Shown piece after piece: positions 34,859 to 44,719 of a stretch of 64,000 bases of DNA (the first letter of the stretch is position 1; every line of letters begins with the position of its first letter). The stretch is from the NCBI RefSeq assembly GCF_019393635.1, contig NC_057861.1:657475724-657539723 (forward strand). The letters are read 5' to 3'. The stretch comes from Dromiciops gliroides. Lineage: Eukaryota > Chordata > Mammalia > Microbiotheria > Microbiotheriidae. The notes under the pieces are model-generated. The model was not told where the DNA came from. It ran no database searches and saw nothing but the letters and a program-made list of their open reading frames with translations. The translations under genes were made by a program, and so were the position numbers.

Positions 34859-36340
34859 AAGAAACGGGGCATTTCCTTGATGAAACAGTCAAAAATAACA
34901 GAATATAATAATCTATGCTAATTAACAATATGTTAATAACAATATAGAAAAGGGAGAGAGGAAAGTTTTGTCTAGAGGGGCGGGTTTTTTTGTCCTCATG
35001 AACTGGCACTTTGACATTGGTCTTGCAAAGGAAGGGCCTCTGCAGAGAGTACATGTTACAGATGGTGTATATTATAACAGAAAAATAAAAGAAACAACAA
35101 CAACAACAACAACAAAACAAAACTGTTCATTTAAAGTCTCTGAAAGTCTTTTCTCAGATGTCCTCTAGGTGTTGTCATGGAATGGAAGTCTTTTCAGGGG
35201 TTGATGTGTGGATGCTGGTAATCAGACAGGAACATTTCCTACAAAATTGAGCTTAACACAACTTTAAAATAGCTTTGTCAATAATCAAATCAAACAATGA
35301 AAGTTCTCAAAAACATGTCTAAGGGAATTCAGAATCTTAGTTGTTACACATGAAACATATAATAAAACAAAAATTGAAACATTGTTTAAAATTAATATTA
35401 CTATAGTCCCCCCTTATGGAGGGTAAGTTGAGAAGACAATTGCTGTGATGTTAATTTTTTAAAATAATTTTTATCTTTGTTTCATCACTTTTTGCATCAT
35501 CTTCCTAATTATCCTCATGCCATTATGAGAAATTAAAAAATCTAATATAATTGGTAACAGGTGTCAAGGCCAAATTCAACACTGTATGTATCATGACACC
35601 TGAGATAATTATGGGGATTACCATAAAAGAACAGAGAAATGATGGGATATGAGCATTCCCACACTTGAGCAATATATACTGCCCATGCAGTATGCCAGGC
35701 TTAAAATAGGTGGATGGAATATATGTCCATGCCACCGAACATATTGGGGGAAACTGAGTCAGACTTAATCAGATTCATGGGATTGAGATGTCCATGGCAT
35801 CAGGCATATAGGAAGGGGCATAGAAGCCAGATGAAGAATGAGATGGGTGGGATCAAGACTTCCAGCCATCTGTACAGCATTGTGGGGAAAAATAAAATAA
35901 AATATTAAACCAAGAGAATCTAACCTCAACATTTGTCAAAAGCCGTTCCCTTGGCCATACCTCTACTTCATGCATGTCTCCTCTCATGTGACAGTTCAAT
36001 GTCTGCTCTTGCATGTATTCCTCTTGTGATTGGATGGCATCTTGGCCAACTGGCATCTGATAACTCAGAATAAAGGCAATTAATGTCTTAAATGATAAGT
36101 TCCCATAATCCAAGTCTCATATGGATTTAAAAATTGAGGATAATAAATGAACTCAAAAAACGTGAACACACCTTGACTCAGAATATAATATACAATTATG
36201 CAACAATTTCAAATAATACCTCTTCTTTTTACTTAGTATACAATTACTTTTGTGAAAAATCAGAACATATTTAAATACAAGATAAAGCACAACACAGTCT
36301 CAAAGCAAACTTTTTTTTTTTTTGGAATAAAAGAAAACTT
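34859..36340 (-). pseudogene. 3' part of the provirus, possible decayed env end plus 3' non-coding
   Basis: Minus strand, AT-rich, frames repeatedly broken. Around 35735-35440 a hydrophobic stretch followed by a short basic tail, separated by a frameshift, is laid out like the membrane anchor and cytoplasmic end of a retroviral envelope; the similarity is weak. The part 34859-35220 is clearly homologous to 31137-31545 of a second ERV fragment, so it is genuine proviral sequence. An AAC triplet run lies at 35095-35116. No intact viral protein is present. Confidence 0.4.
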
Positions 36341-36510
36341 TTACCGAGTAGCTTTTGGTGGCATTTGGATCTCTCAGAGGTTTTATCCTGGAAGAAGCTG
36401 ACTGAGCCAGGTGTTTCTGAGATCAATTCAGGTGAAAGAAACCAGCTAAAAGTACCCAACTGCCAAATTATTATCTGAGAGGAGTTCACTGTTTCACCTT
36501 TCCTAGCAAG
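36341..36510 (+). other. Probable mRNA-derived 5' leader of the CTR1 retrocopy
   Basis: About 170 bp of mixed-composition sequence directly before the CTR1 ATG, ending in AGCAAGATGA, a usable start context (A at -3 and after the ATG). The sharp change at about 36340 from AT-rich proviral sequence with a 13-T run (about 36310-36322) suggests the cDNA begins here. I cannot confirm it as CTR1 5'UTR without the parental gene. No promoter motif is evident. Confidence 0.45.
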
Positions 36511-37074
36511 ATGAACCACGAACACCATCACGGAATGCACCATATGGAAGAAACTACCACTATGATGCCCCACCATCATTCACCTACAGACTCTCATGCT
36601 CATGGTGGGGGAGGAGGAGGACACATGATGATGCCTATGACCTATTTTGGATATAAGAATGTAGAAGTGTTGTTTTCTGGATTAGTGATCAATACACCTG
36701 GGGAAATGGCTGGGGCATTTGTGGCTATCTTTTTGTTAGCCATGTTCTATGAAGGCCTCAAGATAGTCCAGGAAAGCTTGCTGCGTAAGTCCCAGGTCAG
36801 CATTCGTTACAACTCCATGCCAGTCCCAGGGCCAAATGGAACCATCCTTATGCAAACACACAAAACTGTTGGGCAACAGATGCTAAGTTTACCTCACTTT
36901 CTGCAGACAGTACTACATGTTATCCAGGTGGTCATCAGCTACTTCCTTATGCTTATCTTTATGACCTACAATGCATACCTCTGCATCACAGTAGCAGCAG
37001 GAGCTGAAACTGGCTACTTTCTCTTTAGCTGGAAGAAGGCAGTAGTAGTGGACATAACAGAGCACTGCCATTAA
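36511..37074 (+). CDS. SLC31A1: Intronless SLC31A1 (CTR1) copper transporter retrocopy, ORF intact
   Basis: High-affinity copper importer of the CTR family, which works as a homotrimer in the plasma membrane and endosomes and passes Cu(I) inward. The 187-residue frame runs from ATG to TAA without introns or stops; mammalian CTR1 is about 190 residues. Seen in order: a His/Met-rich extracellular N-terminus (residues 1-43, with MMMPM at 39-43), TM1 about 58-80, a cytosolic loop with the well-conserved stretch 88-117, TM2 about 130-152 with the selectivity motif MxxxM (M147, M151), TM3 about 155-174 with GxxxG (G164, G168), and the C-terminal HCH metal-binding tail (185-187). Compared with human CTR1 as I remember it, one aromatic residue before TM1 is missing, E166 replaces a glycine inside GxxxG, and the N-terminal N-glycosylation sequon is absent. 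Lack of introns marks a retrocopy. It lies antisense inside a provirus. Identity is near certain; expression is unknown. Confidence 0.93.
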   Translation: MNHEHHHGMHHMEETTTMMPHHHSPTDSHAHGGGGGGHMMMPMTYFGYKNVEVLFSGLVINTPGEMAGAFVAIFLLAMFYEGLKIVQESLLRKSQVSIRYNSMPVPGPNGTILMQTHKTVGQQMLSLPHFLQTVLHVIQVVISYFLMLIFMTYNAYLCITVAAGAETGYFLFSWKKAVVVDITEHCH

Positions 37075-38498
37075 TGCCAGACTCTAGAATGTGGCCTTAT
37101 TTACCACAATGGGAAGCAGCTGGGGACTGGGAGCAAATTTTTAAGTTCTCCCTTTGAACCCTCCATGACCCCCTGCCTCCCAACACTTGCAAATCAAGGA
37201 GGTTTGCCTACTAACCTCCAAGCTGGATGGTGCCCTCCCCAAAATGTTGATTTCTGCTATTAGGCTGAGATCCTCAGTTCTCCTAATCAAAGTAACCTTT
37301 TGTTGTAATTTCTTGATCACATACTTCCCTTTTTAATCTCTTGTTTTGTTATAATTTTGTGGATTGTAAATTCTGGGTCCTAGGTGGTCGTGGGAAACTC
37401 CTACCCACCAATAACACTAGAACATCTCCCAGTTTTTGGACTGAGTGGGGAAATAGGGTGTGCCTTTGCCAAGGTGTGTGATGTGATACATGGCGTTCTG
37501 AGAATCTGAAGGATGTACAAGTTGAATAAAGGTGCAACAGCATAAAGATGTATTCCCTTGAATAGCAACAGTCCACATCAGAAGCTTCTGCTTTATCTCA
37601 CCAATCACACTTGACAATCAATTGACAATTTAGGAAATATTTCCAAATAAAACCACTGGCTTTTTGTCTTGGCTCCCTTAGTTGTGATCATAGCTTTGTG
37701 AAGTAAAATTTCTTGTCTCATAGCTTATAGTGGTGATTCTTAGAAGGGACCTGCAGGTAAAGAGAATCCATCCCTTCCCACCACCTCCCTCCTACAGCCT
37801 GTTCTGTCACCAACTTCAGTGAGTGTCAGTCCTGGACAGTAGGGCAGTGTGGAACGTGATCCGCTTTTGTCCTGGGACATCCTTTAGCTCAGCCTCCACC
37901 TAGACGGTTTCATCTGAAGACTTGATTTGCTTCTGACCTAAAAGAATAGCCATTGTGATAGATTCCTTCCCCAACCTTTTCTCATAGGGTGTCATGTTTA
38001 ACTGTTCATCCTTGCTGTTGAGCTTACTTTGTTTTGTAAAGTCCAAACTACCTCTATAAAGTGACTCTTCCTGAGATGGCCTAATCCTGTCCCACTCCAT
38101 GGTGTTTGATAATCTCATTGTGGCCTAAGGCAGAAGAACATCTGCTCTGGTGGTTTTTAAGTCTATGCTCTTCCTAGAAAGTGCTGCACCCTTTTATGGT
38201 TGTGGGAATTCACTGGGCTTCATGACAAGGGAGGAGTAGAATGTGGGGTCTGGAGAGGAGGGGAGGGACCAGGGCAATTTGAATAAGACTTGATTTTGAA
38301 CTCAGGCCTGAATTCCCTTTCCCCACTTCCTCCACTGCTTCTAGGGGTTGGGTTGTTGCCTCCAGGCATGCAAAATTAGAGAATCTCTCAGCATTGGAAT
38401 TTGAAAAAAATGCAGGAGGCCTAGGTTTCCCTGAAAAAGTATGGCTGGGAGAGGGGGAGATATTCCCTTGTGTGAGCACCTTGCTGGCTCTTCTAACA
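37075..38498 (+). other. Probable CTR1 3'UTR of the retrocopy, with polyadenylation signals
   Basis: Non-coding on the + strand after the CTR1 stop. AATAAA occurs at 37525-37530 and 37646-37651, and the block ends in an A-rich run (38499-38518, AAAAAT repeats) that could be a decayed poly(A) tail. This would give a cDNA of roughly 2.2 kb. Alternatively the cDNA ends near 37670 and the remainder (37670-38498) is separate sequence carrying a minus-strand open frame. I see no gag or pol similarity here. Confidence 0.4.
37816..38118 (-). other. Minus-strand open frame of unknown origin with one internal stop
   Basis: From an ATG in good context (GCCACAATGA, at 38118) the minus strand is open for 72 codons to a TAG (37900-37902), then stays in the same frame for 27 codons to TGA at 37816-37818. 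The composition is protein-like (charged, hydrophilic, no low complexity). About 75 bp upstream on the same strand is CATAAAAGGG, a TATA-like box. It is antisense to the presumed CTR1 3'UTR but sense to the provirus. I do not recognise the product. It could be chance, an overlapping antisense gene copied with the CTR1 3'UTR, or a second captured transcript. Confidence 0.2.
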
Positions 38499-38518
38499 AA
38501 AATAAAAATAAAAATAGA

Positions 38519-38735
38519 AAATCCACAAAAACAAAGCATTAACATGATCTTATCTCCCATTTGTCTAGTTAAATGGACTAAAATAAAAAATAGGGTAATT
38601 AGGGAGTTTAAAAGGTCCATTTGAAAAAATTTAAAGGGAAAACACCCAACAATTCAGCAGTACTTCAGATTTAAAGGGACAGGGTAGGGGAAATTTCTTA
38701 CCCAACCAGAAGGTCAGAAGAGTGAGGTTCAGCTT
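38519..38735 (-). other. Proviral leader with splice-donor-like site and a gag-like start
   Basis: Between the primer site and the cDNA junction. On the minus strand GGGTAAG (about 38697-38703) resembles the major splice donor, and an ATG at 38560 begins a frame with Met-Gly, the myristoylation context of Gag. The frame has no further similarity that I can see and runs into the A/T-rich junction at about 38500-38520, so gag, if this is its start, was cut off after a few codons. Confidence 0.4.
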
Positions 38736-38753
38736 ATCCCTTCGTGGTCACCA
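38736..38753 (-). promoter_or_regulatory. Primer-binding site, tRNA-Arg type
   Basis: Minus strand reads TGGTGACCACGAAGGGAT, two bases after the LTR end CA. It matches the complement of the 3' end of mammalian tRNA-Arg(CCG), as I recall it, at 16 of 18 positions, both mismatches being C-to-T. Position and the TGG start are diagnostic of an 18-nt retroviral primer site and prove the minus orientation. Confidence 0.75.
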
Positions 38754-38755
38754 TT

Positions 38756-39089
38756 TGTTAAGGGCTAAAATTCTAGCTAGTCTGTTTAAAATATCTAATG
38801 AGTGGTCGCCAATAAATTATAAGCTTTAGCAAGAGTAAAGAGAGAGAGAAAGGCCTACATTCCTCTATCTATTAAAGGGAGAGCACATTTCTAGCTCCCC
38901 TCTCCACCAGAGTCCCCCGGAAAGAGCCTCAGTCAGAGCACCAGGCTCCTCCCTTCTTCCTCCCACAAGGAGATGTCGCTTCCTGACGCCAAAGAAAAGA
39001 CTCCTGGTCTTGCCCTCAAAGACCTTCACTTCATGGCGGAGCTTTTCTACAGTAAGTCTCCAGCAGGTGGCATCATTCCGATCGTTACA
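38756..39089 (-). repeat. 5' LTR of the provirus (334 bp)
   Basis: On the minus strand it starts TGTAACGATCGGAATGATGC and ends GAATTTTAGCCCTTAACA. Relative to the other LTR it lacks one copy of a 91-bp U3 unit and about 40 bp near the R region that holds the AATAAA signal. Both LTRs are copied from one template at integration, so at least one changed afterwards. Confidence 0.88.
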
Positions 39090-39226
39090 GTTCAAATCCA
39101 GCCTCAGACACTTGACACTTACTAGCTGTGTGACCCTGGGTAAGTCACTTAACCCTCATTGCCTAATAAAAACAATAATAATAACAATAATGATGATAAT
39201 AGTAATATAACAAACTAACCAAATAG
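39090..39226 (+). mobile_element. CORE-SINE, 3' half, split by the provirus
   Basis: Continues the SINE interrupted at 34369: AAATCCAGCCTCAGACACTT through AGTCACTTAACC, then an A-rich tail with AAT/GAT units (39166-39210) and the second target duplication (39211-39226). Confidence 0.9.
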
Positions 39227-39570
39227 CTGTTTCTCACATGTGACTTTCTATCTTCCATCTCTCTAACTTTCTGCAAGGCAGTCATCTCCCATACCTGGAT
39301 TCCTCTCTCTCATCACCACTGATTCTTAGAAATTTTAACTTTCTCCAAGGTCTAACTCTTGTTTTGTCTCTTTAAGTAGGTCTTTCTTGACCCACAAACC
39401 TGTTGCAAGTGTGTACTCCACATCATTTTGTATATGGTTTGTATTTACTCATATTCTGTATATGTTGCTTCTCCCAAAAGAATCCAATCTACTTGGAGGT
39501 ATGGACTATTTATTTCTTCTGAAATCTTGGCACCTGGCATACTTTAGTTGCTTGATAAATGATTACTGAA
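39211..39570 (+). mobile_element. L2 LINE 3' end, second part
   Basis: Resumes the L2 copy of 33980-34312 and ends in the typical L2 tail (GGAGGTATGGACT..., CTTGGCACCTGGCATACTTT, TTGCTTGATAAATGATTACTGAA). Confidence 0.7.
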
Positions 39571-39654
39571 CACATGTATAAGTATAGTAATGGTATGAAA
39601 ACAAACTAGGCCACCTTTTTCCTCAATTCTTACCTAGCATATACTTAGTGAATG

Positions 39655-39910
39655 GGCTTTGCCTCACACAAATTAAGACCTGGGAAAGACCTTAACTTAA
39701 AAAGGCCAAGGTCTCCCACTGCATCTGGGGCCATTGCTAGTTGTCCTGTCCTGTGTCTTGCCAATGACTCTGGAGGAGAGTATTAGGCTGATGACTCTGC
39801 ACAGGTCTGCCTCAGTTAAATTCAATTTACTTGCAACTCAAGACATCACCCTCCTGATTGTCTTTGGTCCTCTTCAAGATTGAAGGAAAAACAATAACAA
39901 AACACAATAA
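39655..39910 (+). mobile_element. RTE-mobilised marsupial SINE
   Basis: GGGGCCATTGCTAGTTGTCC, CTTGCCAATGACTCTGGAGG, AACTCAAGACATCACC, CCTCTTCAAGATTGAAGG and the ACAATAACAAAACAC tail; same family as 43675-44205. Confidence 0.6.
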
Positions 39911-39914
39911 TTAC

Positions 39915-40870
39915 TTGTATCTTTTTGTTACTTCTCTTTTAAAAATTTATTATACATAAGAGCACAACGGCCTTTTATTTATCTTTTTACTCCAGGGCCT
40001 AGCAAGGGCACTCAGCAAATGTCTAAATAATTACATGAATGAATGAATGAGAAGAAGCAAAGATTAGAAGAAGGATCTCAGTCAGAATTAGAATCATAAC
40101 TCATATTTTTTTGCAAACTGGGGTAAGCATCACTCCTGATGAAATTGATAAGAAAAAAATCTGTTATCAAATCAGCAAAATATTTCCCTTTAAAAGAAGT
40201 GTTGGTCACTTCCCCATAGTGGGAAGATGGGAACCATTGAATATCATGGTTACTGCTTGTGGAAAGTCAGCTAAAGAAAGGAATAAGGGATTTTTTAAGA
40301 GTAGCTCATCCCAGTGTCCCCAAGGGATTACTAGTGCTATCAGCATTCTCTAAATTAGGCAACCTCTAAATCTGGTGCCCTGAGGCAATCCTGGTCTCAC
40401 TGACCTAGTTAGAGTTCTGTTCCCAGTCATCCTGATACCTGACTATATTTCTGTAAAGTTACATGAAAAAAGCTTAACAAAAATTTTGAAAATAAATTTA
40501 TTGAAAGCCTACTATGTGCAAAGCATGTGCTAGGTCTGTTGGAGACCCATGAAACAAATTACAGGTCCCAACTTGCAAACTCATTTTTATTGACTCGTTT
40601 TGTTATTCTAGTTAATATTCTGCAAAAGTGTTGTCTCTACTATACTCAAGGCCTCATGGAAATATGGATATTAATAATACTGGTTCCTGACTTCATGGAG
40701 CTCTTATTGCAGGAAGGGATATAAGATCCCAAGCAGATAACTAGAATAATTATAATGAAATGCAGAATATGGAAGGTAGGATAAGAGCTGTAATGCTAGT
40801 CATTATATGTGTGTATTATTTATATATATACACAAAGGAGTACATATACAAATATCTATATTTATCAAAC
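39915..40870. other. Unrecognised sequence with L2/MIR-like traces
   Basis: 39990-40050 resembles an L2 end (CTCCAGGGCCTAGCAAGGGC, AATGAATGAATGA). 40490-40760 resembles the mid-age repeat (GCCTACTATGTGCAAAGC). No coding signal. Confidence 0.35.
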
Positions 40871-40918
40871 ACATAGAGGGTGTATATATATATCTATATA
40901 TCTATATATATACATATG

Positions 40919-40967
<49 letters not shown>

Positions 40968-40970
40968 TTT
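40795..40970. repeat. TATC/TA and (CA)n compound microsatellite
   Basis: TA/TC units from about 40879, pure CA at 40922-40956, then TA to 40967. Confidence 0.93.
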
Positions 40971-40974
40971 GGCT

Positions 40975-42195
40975 CTTTGGCAGTCCCTGTGGTAGAGAGT
41001 GGGGTGAAGTGGGTTAGTCAGAGCACATTGACTGAGAGGGGTGGGGAAATATTTTGTACATACACTAATACATGATATGTTGTTCTTTGTATTATTATAA
41101 TCAATTTATTCTTGTGTGAAAAAAAAAGAGATGACTTAGGTTAAGTGAATTGCCCAGGGTCACTGATGCAGTCTAAAATATGCAGAAACAGAAGAATAAT
41201 ATAGATAATGATGACAATAATATAAATGAGATTACCAAAAGGAAATCACATTCTGAACAATTGTAACAAATGGTCTTGTTTCCAGAGAATAGAAAATGGA
41301 ACATTTTTACCTCTTTTGGCAGGGAAGCAGGGGGCTCTGGGATCAGAATTCAGCATATATTTCTAGAAAGTGTTCCTGTAGCGATTGTTTCATCCCCCCT
41401 CCAACCATCAAAGGGCCCCATCTCTGCACATAGACCATTGTTCATCCTGGGGCCTGAACTGACCCCAAAGATGAAGGCCAAAACTTCTCTCCATCTATTC
41501 CTGTTGCCCCTACTTGGAATAGCTTTAGGGAAATCTTTAAAACAAAGCTAAGGTATGGTTTATGTCTTGGGTCTTTCTGAAATGTGAGTAACAGAGTCGG
41601 GTCAGTTCTAGAAAAGGAACTCACTGCATGATGTAGAAATTTGGCATAGGGCAGTTTATTTCCTCCACCACAAAAAATATTTAAGATGAAAGATTGAGAC
41701 ATACACGCAACAAATGAGAGAACATGAAACATCATAAATGTTATATTATAGTCACTATATTCATTCTGAGAGCCAAAGGGCTTTTTGTGAGAATGCTAAA
41801 TTGATATTCTGGTAAACCTGCCAAGCAACTCACAAGGTATAGATTTCATGGATGTCCAAAAATTGGCTCTTTAGCTACTGTATGATCTGGCAGTGGTCAT
41901 TTACCCTCTGAAACATGGTGTACTTTTAAGGAAATAACTATTTTCTGAGCATCCTGCTCCTCATTCAGGACTTCAGAAATTCTTGAATTTCTCAGCTCTT
42001 AGCCAAAGCTGTTAATGGTTCATTGCTTAGCATTGTTGGTCTTTAATCTGTGCTCAGGAAAGAAAACATCAGAGCAGAAGAAGCAGGCAGTTGGAGCCCA
42101 GGATCACTTATGCATGAATATGCCCCTGTTCCCCTGTGATTATTGACATCATAACATCTGGAAGTGGAGGATAGTGTGGAGGAAGATAGAGAGAT
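40975..42195. other. Low-repeat sequence, nothing recognised
   Basis: No transposon family identified apart from a short MIR-like scrap near 41130-41170. The frames 41270-41551 (+) and 41442-41735 (-) overlap and show no domain. Confidence 0.3.
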
Positions 42196-42197
42196 AC

Positions 42198-42395
42198 CAC
42201 CCCCTCCCTTCTTTTTTTTTTGTTTTTGTTTGTTTGTTTGTTTGTTTTGGTGGGCAATGAGGATTAAGTGACTTGCCCAGGGTCACACAGCTAGTGTCAA
42301 TTGTTTGAGACCAGATATGAACTCAGTTCCTCCTGAATCCAGGGCTGGTGCTTTATCCACTGCGCCACCTAGCTGCCCCCACCCCCTCACTTCTT
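42198..42395 (-). mobile_element. CORE-SINE with GTTT tail
   Basis: Minus-strand copy, tail (TTTG)n at about 42220-42248, between CACCCCCTCCCTTCTT (42198-42213) and CACCCCCTCACTTCTT (42380-42395). Confidence 0.92.
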
Positions 42396-43390
42396 ACTGG
42401 AAATCTAGGGGAAGGTAGTATGTATCACAAAAGAATTTTTTGAGAGAAGGAGTCCCAAAGAAGCCATAGGTTAATCCAACTAAAGTACATCTTTCTGATT
42501 TAAGAAGAGCCGCTCTTCCTGATTCTTCATGAACAATGATTTTCAATGCAACTTCTGTTCTTGGGGAGAAATAAGGAGTATTGTGGCATGCCAATGAATT
42601 GCATGTGCCTTACATGAAGCTAGAGCATGTCAATATGCTCCATGAGAAATCTTTCAGTTGAACAGATGAAAACTTCCCCTGGCTGTCCCTACCATATAAT
42701 GGAAGGATTGATTCTGGAGGATGGGAATAATAGACAATGGGGGAAATAACAGACCACAATTATATCTAGGGTGCCTTGCCAATCTGCTATAACTCTGTTG
42801 TTCATTATTGTCCAATACAGCTAGGCTTTTGTTGGTGTAGGCTCTCCATCAATGCAGATAACACCTCCATATTCATCCCTTCCTTGGAAGTAATGGTGCC
42901 TTTCTTGCATATGGTCAGCCCATGTATTAGCTTTGGTGAGCCTTAGACTAGATTTCAAAGTTCTAGCTGTCTCTTCTACTTTGATTTTCTTTCCCCAGCA
43001 AAGGTGACAGAAAAGTCATCCTGAAACAGACTTTTTCAGTCATGGAGGCAACTCATGAATTCAAGAGGTTGGGGGCTCTTGAGTCCTTAATCAGTGCCAG
43101 ATTTACTTTAAAAAGAACCCCTGACTTGCCAGAAGACAGGGACCTGGAAGGAATTGTTTGTACAGTGAAGGTGAAGGTGAAATGCTGATTCAGCTGTCTC
43201 ACAAAATAGTTTATGTTTTGAAGGTTTTTTTTTAAGTATTAACCTCCTGGGAGAATGTCACATGAATTATAAGTTACTGCTGCTTGTTTGTTTCTGTTTT
43301 TGTTTTAGGTCAATGCAGTCTTATGTGTCTTTTGTGGTTTTAGCATTTCTTTTCTTTTCTTTTTTTTTTTTTTGTGGTGTAGAGGAAACT
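42396..43390. other. Low-repeat sequence, nothing recognised
   Basis: About 1 kb without a family I can name and without a coding frame. Could be unique intergenic DNA or a very old repeat. Confidence 0.3.
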
Positions 43391-43391
43391 A

Positions 43392-43620
43392 TGTCTCACA
43401 GTGAATAGAGAAGTTAGCCTGGAGTCAAGAAGACCTAAGTTTGAATCTAACTTCAGGCACTTACTAGTTATATGACCCTGAGTAAATAGCTAAACCTCTG
43501 ACTACCTCAGTTTCCTCAACTGTAGCTTGTGAATAATAATAGTATCTACCTACCCAGGTTGTTTTGAGGATCAAATGAGATAGTATTTGTAAAGTACTTA
43601 GCACAGTACCTTACTCAATC
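43392..43620 (+). mobile_element. MIR SINE, nearly full length
   Basis: GGAGTCAAGAAGACCTAAGT, GGCACTTACTAGTTATATGACC, CCTCAGTTTCCTCAACTGTAG, CCAGGTTGTTTTGAGGATCAAATGAG, AAAGTACTTAGCACAGTACC. Confidence 0.85.
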
Positions 43621-43674
43621 TTATTCTCATTCCCTTTCTCTTAGAGGAAATAAATAGCTGTGCTATACCTGATC

Positions 43675-44205
43675 CATGTGGTGTATGGGATGTTCAAAGA
43701 GGACTAGTACCTTTGTGTGAGGGTTTGCTGAGCCCTTTTCAGGGCTAATCATCTACTTTTGGTGTCTGCCTGAAACTCAACTCTCATTTATGGCTCCAAG
43801 AAGCTATAGTACCCATAGCAGCCAAACCCTAGTAATCTATCTCAACAGATGGGCTAAACCAAATTAAGGGCAACAGACAAGCCTCAAACCCATGGTTGAA
43901 TAAGAGGATATCTACCCCAAACATCTGAAGACTTCCACTGGTGTAATGAACTGATGAAAATAATTTGTTCCAACACCATGAAGGCGGCTGAATCAGGTGC
44001 TGTAGAGCTTGGTCAGATATTCAAGACACCAAAGTCATTAACTGCATCCCAGGCCATTGACAGTCATAGTGACTTTTTTCTTGCCAATGGACTTTGATGA
44101 ATCTGGAAGAGAGATTTTGTGCAACTCTACCTAACTTAAATAAAATTCATGCATTACACAAGATATCTGTCATTGCAACTCTTCAAAATAACGGACAAAC
44201 AGCTA
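43675..44205 (+). mobile_element. RTE-mobilised marsupial SINE, long copy
   Basis: TGGGATGTTCAAAGAGGAC, CCCAGGCCATTGACAGTCAT, CTTGCCAATGGACTTTGATGA, TGTGCAACTCTACCTAACTT. Same 3' end as 39655-39910, with a longer 5' part. Confidence 0.55.
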
Positions 44206-44509
44206 CATTGTACAGTGATTATCTTTCTATTTCACCTTTTTATGAATTCCTAGACATTAATTAAATGTAAAATTTAATTAATTTCTTTTAGAGCTCTAAA
44301 GTTAGGATATAACGATCTGAAAAGTTTGAGAAAGAGCTTTATCCTTCTCCCTTTAGACAACAGACTCCCACATAACTATACTTGATCCACAAGAATCATT
44401 CAAAAATAGAGAGGTGTCCCTTTAGTGGAGACAAAGATAGGGAGTGTCACAGTCACCTGGAGACCAGCAGTTGTATGTGTATAGTTGTATGACTATACAA
44501 TGTCAACTA

Positions 44510-44695
44510 ATTTTTAATCAGTCACTATTAAGTACCCTTTCCGTGCCAGGCACTGTACTAAATGCTAGAGATGCAAAAAGAGACAAAAAACAGTTTCTAC
44601 TCATAACAAATTGCAAACAAATTTATATAAAGCAAGATATATATATATATGTGTGTGTGTGTATATATATATATATATTATATATATATAAAATC
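44510..44695 (+). repeat. Mid-age repeat start plus TA/TG microsatellite
   Basis: CCGTGCCAGGCACTGTACTAAATGC, then ATGCAAAAAGAGACAAAAAAC; (TA/TG)n at 44637-44690. Confidence 0.55.
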
Positions 44696-44719
44696 ATTAA
44701 CAGAGAAAAGACACTAAAT

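Larger units (their letters stand above)
34374..39089 (-). mobile_element. Endogenous retrovirus (class I-like, Arg primer) carrying CTR1 antisense
   Basis: Two direct LTRs (34374-34838 and 38756-39089), TG...CA at the ends, flanked by the 4-bp duplication GTTC (34370-34373 and 39090-39093) inside one SINE whose halves match the family consensus across the gap. On the minus strand the 5' LTR end is followed after AA by a primer-binding site and the 3' LTR is preceded by a purine-rich tract, fixing the orientation. A 4-bp duplication is usual for class I (gamma/epsilon-like) ERVs. Internal length is about 3.9 kb, of which roughly 1.3-2.2 kb is CTR1-related. I find no gag, pol or intact env frame. 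By eye the LTRs differ at about a dozen sites over about 330 aligned bases, besides indels, so the insertion is moderately old. Confidence 0.88.

Noticed and set aside
36271..36579. 102-codon minus-strand frame overlapping the CTR1 start
   Set aside because: It runs antisense through the CTR1 N-terminus and leader; the plus-strand frame is clearly the real one, and no domain is visible.
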